A stretch of DNA of 64,000 bases, from NCBI RefSeq assembly GCF_042664895.1, contig NZ_JBHTBQ010000033.1, forward strand, positions 248,001 through 312,000, written 5' to 3'. Both the position numbers and the translations under genes were made by a program. Shown in pieces: positions 43,782-51,851 of the stretch. The stretch comes from Iodobacter arcticus. GTDB taxonomy: Bacteria; Pseudomonadota; Gammaproteobacteria; Burkholderiales; Chitinibacteraceae. A model generated the notes under the pieces. That model had not been told where the DNA came from and searched no databases. It saw nothing but the letters and a program-made list of their open reading frames with translations. Numbering within the stretch: position 1 is the first letter of the stretch; every line of letters begins with the position of its first letter.

Positions 43782-46424
43782 ATGACCTTTGATCTACTCG
43801 CCTCATTCGCAGCTGCTTTTAATCAGTATCAGCGTCTTATTTCCCTGCAACTTGGGACCGGCGGGGCATGGGGCGAGCAGCTACTGCCGCAGCGAGTGGT
43901 GGGTAAGGAGGGGCTTAACCAAGCTTACAGCTATCAGGTCGATTGCTTATCTCCCGACGCTGCGCTTGAGCTTAAATCCTTGCTTGGCCTGCCCGTTGTT
44001 CTATCTATAGCTGATGCTAACGGCAGCGAGATAGCCCGCTGTGGTGTCATCTCGCAAGCGCAATTACTCGGCTCAGACGGTGGCTTTGCCAAATACGCGC
44101 TGACGGTGGAACCCCCGTTTGCCTTACTCAGATACCGCCGCACCTCACGCATCTTCCAAGAATTATCCGTGCCGGATATCGTCAAGCAAGTGTTGGCCGA
44201 GCACCAAGCTAAAAACCCCGTCTTTGCTGCCGTGCAAACGCTGGATTTCAAGCTATCCGGCACGCACTCGCCCCGATCGTACTGTGTGCAGTACAGAGAA
44301 TCAGATTTCGACTTTATTACACGATTATTGGCGGAGGAAGGATTGGGCTGGAATTGGGTTCATCTGGCTAGCGATAATCCACAGGTTCAGCTGCTGATCT
44401 TTGATGACGCGTTTGCAATTCCAGAGGCGCAAGAATCATTGGTACGCTTTCACCGTGCTGACGCTGCGGAAGAGAGTGATGCGCTCACCGAGTGGCATAG
44501 CCAGCGGCAAGTGGGTAGCAGCTCGGTATCGCTTGCCAGCTTTGATTACAAAACCACCACGACGAACCAAAGCTTTGATGAAAGTTATATCGATCAAGGC
44601 GACGGTGGGCAACAGCTGCAAGTCAGCTTTGAAGATTATGACCCTCAGTCCTTGTATTACGCTAGCGACAATGAGGGCCTAAGCCGCTATGCAAGGCTGC
44701 GTCAGCAAGCGTTGGATGCGCAAAAGAAATCTTTCACCGGCTCCGGCACTTTGCGCAGCTTGCAAGCAGGACAGTGGTTCCGCCTAGAAGATCACCCCGC
44801 CCATGAATACGATGCCGCCGAACAAAGAGAATTCGCCGTAACCGAGCTAAAATTCACGGCTAATAATAATTTTCCAGCGGATTTAACCCGGCAACTTGGC
44901 CTAGTTGCGCCTAGCCTACTGGCTACTGACGCCGCCAAACCCTATCACGCCGACTTCACCGCCCAAAGACGCGGCCAGCCGATAACCCCGCGCTTTGCTC
45001 ATTCAGAACACAGCAAACCCAAAAGCCGCGGCTTGCAAACCGCCACGGTAGTTGGCCCTGCCGGATCAGAAGTTCACACCGATGAGCAAGGCCGCATAAA
45101 AATACAATGGCACTGGCAACGCACGGCTGAACACCCAGAGTTTGGCGCAAATCTCGATGACAAGTCGTCCTGCTGGGTTCGCGTCGCCTATCCATCAGCC
45201 GGTGCAGGCTTTGGGCATCAGTTTATCCCGCGCATTGGGCAGGAGGTGACGATTTGTTTTCTAGAGGGTGATATCGACCGCCCCATCGTCACTGGTGTTG
45301 TCTATAACGGCAGCCATTCTGTGCCAAATTTTAGCGGTGCAGGCGCATTGCCCGCCAATAAAACGCTGTCAGGCATCAAAACCAAAGAGCATGAAGGCGG
45401 CCAATATGGTGAGCTGCTGTTTGATGATACTAAGGGTGAAGTGCGCACTAAATTATCCAGCGAGCATGGCAAAACCCAGCTTAACCTTGGCTATCTGATT
45501 CACCCGCGCACGGATGGTAAAGGTGAGCCACGCGGTGAAGGCTTTGAGCTGCGCACAGATAATCAAGGCGCAATCCGCGCCAATGGCCTCTTGATCAGCA
45601 CCGAAGCCAAAAGCGGCGCAAGCGGCAAACAGCTCGACCACAGCCCAGCCCAAAGCCAGCTGGAATCGGCCCTTGCATTAGCACAAAGCCTTGGCGAAAC
45701 CGCCACCAACCAACTCGCCGACACCATCGAAACCGGCGACGAGGGCAAAACCGTTGAGGCCGACAATAGCGCAGGCAGCAAAGCCAGCACCGGTCATCTT
45801 TACCACCACGTGCACGCCAGCAAAAGCCTTGAAGCGGGCAGCAATACCGACAAAGACGGTAAAACAAAATCCCAAGACCAAGCAGGGCAACAAAAAATCA
45901 TCTTGCTGTACGGAGAGGACGGCATCGCCATCACCAGCCCGCAAAGCCAAACGATTACCGCAGGCACAAATCTTGATCTAGTTGCGCAAAGAGACACAAA
46001 CCAAACCTCTGGCCGCCGTTGGATACACAACGTAGGCCAGCACATCAGCCTGTTTGTAGCGGGGGTAAAAGACCAAGTCGCGCTAAAACTGATCGCTGCC
46101 AAAGGTAAAATCCAGCTGCAAGCACAGAGCGATGATATTGAAATCACCGCCGACAAAAATGTCAAAATCACAGCCTGCAAAGAAAGCATTCATGTCGTTG
46201 CTAAAGACGAAATCCTGATGACCGCCGGCGGCGCATACATCCGCATCAAAGGCGGCAATATCGAGATTCATTGCCCGGGGGAAGTGAGTATTAAAGGCGC
46301 GAACCATGAGATAAGCGGGCCGGCGAGTATGAATGTGCGCTTGCCTGCTTTTAATCCACCGGTTTGCAGGCAGTGTATGCGGGAGATGGGTTTAACTCAT
46401 CAAGCGATTGGAGAACGGGCATGA
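43782..46424 (+). CDS. vgrG: Type VI secretion VgrG spike protein
   Basis: An 880-residue T6SS spike. The N-terminal half matches the gp27-like domain (LISLQLGTGGAWGEQLLPQR, YCVQYRESDFDFITRLLAEE then GLGW). An OB/gp5-like domain follows near 430-530 (TATVVGPAGSEVHTDEQGRI, then CWVRVAYPSAGAGFGHQFIP). A DUF2345-type beta-prism runs from about 700 to 850 (ILLYGEDGIAITSPQ). Ends with a Cys pair (PPVCRQCMREMG), without an effector extension, so its cargo is a separate protein, most likely the DUF2235 protein downstream. It overlaps the DUF4123 adaptor gene by 4 bases (ATGA). Confidence 0.93.
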   Translation: MTFDLLASFAAAFNQYQRLISLQLGTGGAWGEQLLPQRVVGKEGLNQAYSYQVDCLSPDAALELKSLLGLPVVLSIADANGSEIARCGVISQAQLLGSDGGFAKYALTVEPPFALLRYRRTSRIFQELSVPDIVKQVLAEHQAKNPVFAAVQTLDFKLSGTHSPRSYCVQYRESDFDFITRLLAEEGLGWNWVHLASDNPQVQLLIFDDAFAIPEAQESLVRFHRADAAEESDALTEWHSQRQVGSSSVSLASFDYKTTTTNQSFDESYIDQGDGGQQLQVSFEDYDPQSLYYASDNEGLSRYARLRQQALDAQKKSFTGSGTLRSLQAGQWFRLEDHPAHEYDAAEQREFAVTELKFTANNNFPADLTRQLGLVAPSLLATDAAKPYHADFTAQRRGQPITPRFAHSEHSKPKSRGLQTATVVGPAGSEVHTDEQGRIKIQWHWQRTAEHPEFGANLDDKSSCWVRVAYPSAGAGFGHQFIPRIGQEVTICFLEGDIDRPIVTGVVYNGSHSVPNFSGAGALPANKTLSGIKTKEHEGGQYGELLFDDTKGEVRTKLSSEHGKTQLNLGYLIHPRTDGKGEPRGEGFELRTDNQGAIRANGLLISTEAKSGASGKQLDHSPAQSQLESALALAQSLGETATNQLADTIETGDEGKTVEADNSAGSKASTGHLYHHVHASKSLEAGSNTDKDGKTKSQDQAGQQKIILLYGEDGIAITSPQSQTITAGTNLDLVAQRDTNQTSGRRWIHNVGQHISLFVAGVKDQVALKLIAAKGKIQLQAQSDDIEITADKNVKITACKESIHVVAKDEILMTAGGAYIRIKGGNIEIHCPGEVSIKGANHEISGPASMNVRLPAFNPPVCRQCMREMGLTHQAIGERA

Positions 46425-47242
46425 GCCAGTATGTAAATCAAATTCGGGAACAAATCTCTACGGATCAGCGCGTGCAGGGCAAGTGGTTTGCCTTGCTGGA
46501 TGCATCACAAATCCCTTTGAAAGAACAGGCTGTTTGGGCGGGGTTTGTATCGTCTTGGCATAATTTGCTGGATGACAGCCCAGAGGGAGAGCATCCGGAT
46601 TTAACCGCATGGTTATTTAATGCTTCCGATAAGATGCTTGATCTCACCCTAGAGCTAAGTATTCAGTACCCACATAGCATTACATGGTTTTATAGTGATT
46701 GGCCAATTAGTCAAATTCACTCTTATTGGCGTGCTTTAAGTCATATTCATTTACCGGAACGCCGCAGTGGTCTATGCAGATTTTATGATGCATGTGTATT
46801 GCTTCAATTAAAAACAGTGTTGACTGCTCATCAATGGCGCGCTGTTACTGCTCCTGTTCAGCAATGGTTATCTATTCACCCGGATGGGACATTGTGGTGT
46901 ATTGATGCAGCGCCATCTATTGTGAAAAACAGGGGTTCTATTACGCTTATAAAAAGCCAGTTGGATCAATTAGAAAAGACAAATCGCCCTCATTGGTTGA
47001 TCGCACAGCTAATGGCTAATGAATATGTAGATATGAATTATGCAAATTTTGAGCTGTATCAGCGTGTAAATCGCTCTGTGCTAATGATGGAGCAAGCAGG
47101 GTTAAATAAGCCAGATCAGCAGTATATATTTTGTGCAATGACCTTAGATTGGCCGGATGAGCAGATTTTTAGTGAAGGTACAGAAAGTAATTTATTAAGC
47201 GTAAAAAATAAAAAGATAGATTTAATTGATATTTTTGGCTAA
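46421..47242 (+). CDS. DUF4123 T6SS effector adaptor (Tap/TEC type)
   Basis: A 273-residue protein of the DUF4123 family, chaperones that load cargo effectors onto VgrG. DUF4123-like features: a start with WFALLDASQIPLKEQ, then HSITWFYSDWPISQIHSYWR and a middle with RFYDACVLLQLKTVL. The start (ATG 46421) overlaps the vgrG stop. The frame is open to 46364, but that lies inside vgrG. Its position between vgrG and the immunity/effector cluster is the standard T6SS order, indicating the Tle1-like protein as client. Confidence 0.85.
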   Translation: MSQYVNQIREQISTDQRVQGKWFALLDASQIPLKEQAVWAGFVSSWHNLLDDSPEGEHPDLTAWLFNASDKMLDLTLELSIQYPHSITWFYSDWPISQIHSYWRALSHIHLPERRSGLCRFYDACVLLQLKTVLTAHQWRAVTAPVQQWLSIHPDGTLWCIDAAPSIVKNRGSITLIKSQLDQLEKTNRPHWLIAQLMANEYVDMNYANFELYQRVNRSVLMMEQAGLNKPDQQYIFCAMTLDWPDEQIFSEGTESNLLSVKNKKIDLIDIFG

Positions 47243-47329
47243 CAATTGATGCACTTTCATGCTGAAAAGCGCTAGGTGTAGTGAGGATTTATTTTGTTAG
47301 AAAACGTAAAAAATATAATTAAATAGACA

Positions 47330-47776
47330 ATGAAAAAAAATCTAAAAAGAATTAGCCCTATCTCCATCTTGGTGGTGCTTTCACTGGCGGCATGGTGGAT
47401 TTGGAGTTCATTTTTTCAAGAAGAAAGCTATGGCGTTTGTTTTCAAGGATTTAATTATACCGACAAGATTATTTCAGAGTATTACGTCAATGGTATGGGA
47501 GGGGGTAATATTTCTTCGAAGCCTGATGATGATGCATTTGGAGGCGGTGGGAAGTTTTCTTGTGGCGCGTCGGTTAGTGGATCAGAAGTAAAAATAAAGT
47601 GGGTGTTTAACTGGAAATCTGTGGCTGAAATGGATGCAGGCGTGCCGCCAGAAACCCATGTAGTGACGCTGCCTATGCCCAAGGCGGAATCGCGTAGTTC
47701 GCGCTATTTTCAGGTGCATATTTATCCTGATCATCATGTTGAGCTAAAGCTGCTCGATTTGCCACGGCTAAAATAA
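47330..47776 (+). CDS. DUF3304 protein, putative effector immunity (copy 1)
   Basis: A 148-residue membrane-anchored periplasmic protein. It has an N-terminal anchor (residues about 11-27, ILVVLSLAAWWIWSSFF) and a globular part with CFQGFNYTDKIISEYYVNG, GGGNISSKPDD and GGGKFSCGASVSG, resembling DUF3304. DUF3304 proteins are often found next to Tle-type T6SS lipases, where they are candidate immunity factors; this is inference from context. It is the first of three tandem copies, 80-90% alike. Downstream a remnant of an effector start follows. Confidence 0.8.
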   Translation: MKKNLKRISPISILVVLSLAAWWIWSSFFQEESYGVCFQGFNYTDKIISEYYVNGMGGGNISSKPDDDAFGGGGKFSCGASVSGSEVKIKWVFNWKSVAEMDAGVPPETHVVTLPMPKAESRSSRYFQVHIYPDHHVELKLLDLPRLK

Positions 47777-47786
47777 GGGTGTTGGT

Positions 47787-47816
47787 ATGAGTAATATGAA
47801 GTCCGAAGCAAAATAG
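47787..47816 (+). pseudogene. Vestigial effector 5' end (after copy 1)
   Basis: MSNMKSEAK and a stop, after TAAGGGTGTTGGT, the same lead-in as the real effector gene (TAAGGGTATTGGT, MSNAKTDKAERIKAEAR). It reads as an internally deleted start of a lost effector. Confidence 0.55.
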
Positions 47817-47889
47817 TATTTTTTGGTTTTGTAATGAGTTTTTGTTTTTTACAATTAAAAACTAATGATAAATTTTAGGATCTGTTTCT

Positions 47890-48335
47890 ATGAAAAAAAA
47901 TATAAAAAGAATAAGCCCTATATCCATCTTGGTGGTGCTTTCACTGGTGGCATGGTGGATTTGGAGCTCATTTTTTCAAGAAGAAAGCTACGGCGTTTGT
48001 TTTCAGGGGTTTAATTATACCGACAAGATTATTTCAGAGTATTACGTCAATGGTATGGGCGGGGGGAATATTTCTAAAAAGCCCGAGGATAATGCTTTTG
48101 GGGGGGCGGGAAGTTCTCTTGTGGCGCGTCGGTAAGTGGGCCAGAAGTTAAAGTGAAATGGTTATTTAATAGAAAATCTGTGGCTGAGATTGATGCAGGT
48201 GTGCCGCCAGAAACCCATGAAGTGACTCTGCCTATGCCCAAGGCAGAATCACGTAGTTCGCGCTACTTTCAGGTGCATATTTATCCTGATCATCATATTG
48301 AGCTAAAGCTGCTTGATTTACCACGGATAAAATAA
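47890..48335 (+). pseudogene. DUF3304 protein, putative effector immunity (copy 2, frameshifted)
   Basis: Same protein as copies 1 and 3, but the frame breaks at a run of seven G (48100-48106). Copies 1 and 3 have GGAGGCGGTGGGAAG or the like, one base longer. The first part (47890 onward) reads KKNIKRISPISILVV to GGAG, then leaves frame and stops at 48135; the second part resumes in the right frame to 48335 (KWLFNRKSVAEIDAG ... LLDLPRIK). Adding one G would restore it. This could be decay, slipped-strand phase variation or a sequencing error. Confidence 0.75.
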
Positions 48336-48345
48336 GGGTATTGGT

Positions 48346-48393
48346 ATGAATAATATGAAGTTCGAAGCAAAAGAGTGTTTTTTGGTTTTGTAA
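48346..48393 (+). pseudogene. Vestigial effector 5' end (after copy 2)
   Basis: MNNMKFEAKECFLVL and a stop after TAAGGGTATTGGT; the counterpart of 47787-47816. Shows that each duplicated unit once had an effector start after the immunity gene. Confidence 0.55.
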
Positions 48394-48449
48394 TGGTTTT
48401 TTTGTTTTTTACAATTAAAAACTAATAATAAATTTTAGGATCTGTTTCT

Positions 48450-48896
48450 ATGAAAAAAAATTTAAAAAGAATTAGCCCTATATCCATCTTAGTGGTGCTT
48501 TCACTGGCGGCATGGTGGATTTGGAGCTCATTTTTACAAGAAGAAAGCTATGGCGTTTGTTTTCAGGGGTTTAATTATACGCACAAAGGCATTGCGGAAT
48601 TTTATGTCAATGGGAATGGGGGGGGCAATCTTCCCTCAAAGCCTGATGATAACGCTTATGGAGGGGGTGGGAAGTTTTCTTGCGGAGCCTCGGTTGGTGG
48701 GTCAGAAGTTAAAGTGAAATGGGTTTTTGATTGGAAATCTGTGGCTGAAATGGATGCGGGGGTGATACCAGAAAGCCATGAAGTGATTCTGTCTATGCCC
48801 AAGGCGGAATCACGTAGTTCGCGCTATTTTCAGGTGCATATTTATCCTGATCATCATGTTGAGCTAAAGCTGCTTGATTTACCACGGCTAAAATAA
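48450..48896 (+). CDS. DUF3304 protein, putative effector immunity (copy 3)
   Basis: A 148-residue intact copy, closest to the effector (10 bases before its ATG). It has the same anchor and Gly-rich core as copy 1, but the surface-like stretch differs: THKGIAEFYVNGNGGG in place of TDKIISEYYVNGMGGG. The promoter-like leader, TTTTTACAATTAAAAACTAA before the ATG, is shared with copy 2. As the one next to the surviving effector, it is the likely cognate immunity. The G-rich stretch includes a run of eight G. Confidence 0.8.
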   Translation: MKKNLKRISPISILVVLSLAAWWIWSSFLQEESYGVCFQGFNYTHKGIAEFYVNGNGGGNLPSKPDDNAYGGGGKFSCGASVGGSEVKVKWVFDWKSVAEMDAGVIPESHEVILSMPKAESRSSRYFQVHIYPDHHVELKLLDLPRLK

Positions 48897-48906
48897 GGGT
48901 ATTGGT

Positions 48907-50811
48907 ATGAGTAATGCAAAAACAGATAAGGCCGAGCGCATTAAAGCCGAAGCAAGAGATCTTTGCCCAGCGTGTGATCAGACTTTATGGCTGTCATTTT
49001 ATTTTGATGCCTTTGCCCATCATAAAGATGATGATGGCGCTGCTATTTCTAATATGGGCAAACTATGGCGTACTTCATTAGATATTCCAGTAAAAGGTAT
49101 TTTCTCTAACTATTACTCGGGCTTAGGTGCACGTTTTGAGCCAGAGCGAAAAGTATTGCTCAAAATGGAAGCTGCCAAAATTAAAAAAGAGGCAGAAGAA
49201 GGTGTTATTGATGCGGTAAAGGAGAAGCTTAAAGAGGCTGTTATGGCGACGGTGCCTTTTTTGTATAAGGCGGGCAAAGAGGTTGTTCAGAATAGGCCAG
49301 GCTGGTGGGATAGGGTTAAAGCTTTGGGTAAACAGGGGGGGCGTGCGGCTTTAGATCCTTATAAGCCTTGGTGGGATATTGTATGGAAGCCCAATCATCG
49401 GGCGCAATTTATACGGCGTGTAACACGCGATTGGCTAAATTACGCAAATGATTTGATTCACAATCCTTTACAAATCCACAAGATGGTGCGTGGTGAGCTT
49501 GGCAAAATGGCTGCATCTCATTCTATTGAGCATATTGGTTTTGTGCGGGATGCGAAATGGGTGTCCGCCCTGTTTAATACCGGCGTAGATACTAGGCTGG
49601 AGCAGGCTGAATATGATTTCAAAAACAATGTTACTATTGGGCAAACATTAGGCACGATTAAACATATTAATGTGGCTATTTTTGGCGCTGATTTTGGCGG
49701 GGCTTTGGCATTGGCTTTTGCCAACCATTTGGTAGATGAAATATGCGAGGGGGGTAAATATGATGGCATTCGGGTGCACTTTCGTTTTATGGGTTTATTG
49801 GATTGTGTCAGTGCGCGGTTTGACGATAATTTTTTAACAGGCTTTTTGCCTATAGCGAATTCAGTAAAAGATGACTTGAAGCTTCCTAAGTCTTTTGAAA
49901 AAGTGGTGCATTATGCCGCTGCACATGAATACAGGCTTTATAAGCCATTATCGATTATTGGTGGGGCCAGAGCACCTGGCGGCAGGTTAGAGGAGCGATT
50001 ATTCCCTGGGGATCAGGGGGATGTGATTGGTGGCTATGCAGATAAAGAGCAGGGTTTAAGCCCGGAATTAGCGCGAATGCCCCTGCAGTGGATGCTAAAC
50101 CGGGCATGGCGTAATGGCGTGCCGGTGATGACTTTAGAGAAAATAGAAAAAACAGCACCTGCTTTGTATAGTTCAATTCGCTTAGATGGTGCGGTTTCCG
50201 ATCTGGTGTATCAGTACTGGGCTAAAGCAAGTGAGCTGGCTTCAACAACAGAAACGGTTACGTCAGCCCTGGTAATTAAATCTTTGCGGCAGGGGTATAG
50301 CGATACCGGTTTGGCTTGCGCTCAGCTCTCTTTGCAAACACATACAAAAAAGCAATTGCCTGCCGATATAAAAGCAGAATTGGCCGGGCATATTGCGATG
50401 CATACAGCATGGTTAAAAAGCTGGTATGAATCATTTAAAGCAGGCAAAGGCACTAATTTAGAAAACGCACGTTATCAGATGCTGAAAAATGAGATTGATA
50501 GCATGGCCCGCAGAAGCGCACGTTCAGCACTAGAGCCTGGGGGCCTTGATGAGGAGTCAAAAAAATTATGGGCAATGTGGCAAAACAATCGGGCCAGTAA
50601 TCTGGGCGAATCAAAAAAATTATTCGAAAAATATATTCATGATTCAATGGCAGATAGCCCGTTAGAGCGGGCTTGGGATGATTTTGTTTACAGCAGGCAT
50701 TATTTAAACCACCGCATTATGACTCCTATTGAAGAAAATCTAGAAAAGGATTTTTTTGAGCTAAGTCATTTAAAGCTGGTTGCAGAAGCAGCAAATAAAA
50801 TTAACCGCTAA
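48907..50811 (+). CDS. Tle1-like (DUF2235) T6SS effector with altered catalytic triad
   Basis: A 634-residue protein with the DUF2235 lipase-like fold of Tle1 effectors. Landmarks: the LSFYFDAFAHHKDD start region (normally FFDGTGNN), IFSNYYSGLGARFE (normally YxPGVGT), IFGADFGGALALAFAN (normally GFSRGAALARAF), FMGLLDCVSAR and LFPGDQGDVIGGYAD (normally WFPGxHxDVGGGY). At the nucleophile Ser there is Asp262 and at the catalytic His there is Gln370, while the acid Asp299 is kept. It may be inactive as a lipase, or act by another chemistry or by binding. Tandem with DUF3304 genes and downstream of vgrG and DUF4123. A long helical C-terminus follows residue 430. Confidence 0.85.
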   Translation: MSNAKTDKAERIKAEARDLCPACDQTLWLSFYFDAFAHHKDDDGAAISNMGKLWRTSLDIPVKGIFSNYYSGLGARFEPERKVLLKMEAAKIKKEAEEGVIDAVKEKLKEAVMATVPFLYKAGKEVVQNRPGWWDRVKALGKQGGRAALDPYKPWWDIVWKPNHRAQFIRRVTRDWLNYANDLIHNPLQIHKMVRGELGKMAASHSIEHIGFVRDAKWVSALFNTGVDTRLEQAEYDFKNNVTIGQTLGTIKHINVAIFGADFGGALALAFANHLVDEICEGGKYDGIRVHFRFMGLLDCVSARFDDNFLTGFLPIANSVKDDLKLPKSFEKVVHYAAAHEYRLYKPLSIIGGARAPGGRLEERLFPGDQGDVIGGYADKEQGLSPELARMPLQWMLNRAWRNGVPVMTLEKIEKTAPALYSSIRLDGAVSDLVYQYWAKASELASTTETVTSALVIKSLRQGYSDTGLACAQLSLQTHTKKQLPADIKAELAGHIAMHTAWLKSWYESFKAGKGTNLENARYQMLKNEIDSMARRSARSALEPGGLDEESKKLWAMWQNNRASNLGESKKLFEKYIHDSMADSPLERAWDDFVYSRHYLNHRIMTPIEENLEKDFFELSHLKLVAEAANKINR

Positions 50812-51241
50812 ATGCCTCGGCAAGGGTCAGCAGACCCTGTTGCTGGTGTGCCGTAACAGCATAGCTCGTTATGAATATTTTTTGGGGGGGCCAATGTTTA
50901 ACCCGTATTAAATATGGCTTCCTCTCGCTCTACAAAGTTAGTAATTGAGCTATATCAGGTAGTTTATCTTTTTTTTATTTTGAATGTTTTAATATTACGA
51001 ATTGATCTCATCATTTACCCCGCCCGCTGGTCTGCCATGCGCACCAGTGAATTTTGGAATTTGAATCGATTGAGGACTGCGCATTGAAGTGCCATTCCTT
51101 GTGTGGGGGAATGATGCATCTATCGAGGTGCTTGTAGTAATGAACTGATGACCCTTTATTTAACGCTTTTTACTCGATGAAGTTGTGAGTGGGCGCTTGC
51201 ATGGTTTAAGCTTTGCTTCTCAACGGACTTTTTACTTTGTC
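50812..51241. other. Intergenic, no gene seen
   Basis: About 430 bases, AT-rich with no plausible frame. A GGGTC/GACCC stem near 50826-50840 may be a weak terminator for the T6SS island. The second half should hold the nudB promoter. Confidence 0.5.
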
Positions 51242-51706
51242 ATGACTACTCAAACTGCATCGAAGCTATACAAGCAAGCGGTATCTGCGCTGATTGTGAT
51301 TCACACGCCTGATTTACAGGTGCTGCTTATGGAGCGGACTGATTTTAATGAGGCATGGCAATCGGTAACAGGCAGCCGGGAAGGCGATGAATCGCTGGAA
51401 CAAACGGCGCGGCGCGAAGTTTTTGAGGAAACCGGCATCGATGCCTGTATGTATTCATTACGCAATTGGCAGCAAAGTCACGATTTCGAAATTTTCGAGA
51501 TCTGGCGTCACCGTTATGCCCCCGGCACCACTCACAATACTGAGCATGTTTTTAGCTTAGAAGTCCCCATCGCTTTGGAAGTTACGCTTGCCGAAGGCGA
51601 GCATCGCCGCTTTAAATGGGTAAGCTGGTCGCAAGCTGCCGAAATGGTGTTTTCGCCATCCAATGCCGATGCCATCCGCAGCCTGCCAGAGCGCTGCGCG
51701 CACTAG
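51242..51706 (+). CDS. nudB: Dihydroneopterin triphosphate diphosphatase
   Basis: A 154-residue NUDIX hydrolase that converts dihydroneopterin triphosphate to the monophosphate in folate synthesis. WQSVTGSREGDESLEQTARR then EVFEETGIDA is the NUDIX box in the form seen in NudB. FEIFEIWRHRYAPGTTHNTE then HVFSLEVP agrees with E. coli NudB (HRYAPGVTRNTE). Start at 51242; the frame is open 19 codons further back but without a ribosome site. No other folate gene is adjacent. Confidence 0.9.
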   Translation: MTTQTASKLYKQAVSALIVIHTPDLQVLLMERTDFNEAWQSVTGSREGDESLEQTARREVFEETGIDACMYSLRNWQQSHDFEIFEIWRHRYAPGTTHNTEHVFSLEVPIALEVTLAEGEHRRFKWVSWSQAAEMVFSPSNADAIRSLPERCAH

Positions 51707-51715
51707 CTTCAATAT

Positions 51716-51842
51716 AAAACCCAAATCTCAAACCACGGAGGAAAAGGAGGACGCAGAGGGCCACGGAGAAAAACAAGAGTAAGGTTTTCTCCGTGAAACT
51801 CCGTGTTCTCTGTGTACTCCGTGTTTCAAGATTTGGGTTTTT
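51716..51842. repeat. CACGGAG-type palindrome, full copy
   Basis: The most complete copy. AAACCCAAATCTCAAACCAC and GGAGGAAAAGGAGGACGCAG on the left pair with TTCTCCGTGAAACTCCGTGT and TTCAAGATTTGGGTTT on the right. Total about 127 bases, between nudB and the kinase gene. Confidence 0.85.
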
Positions 51843-51851
51843 TTGAGGGGT

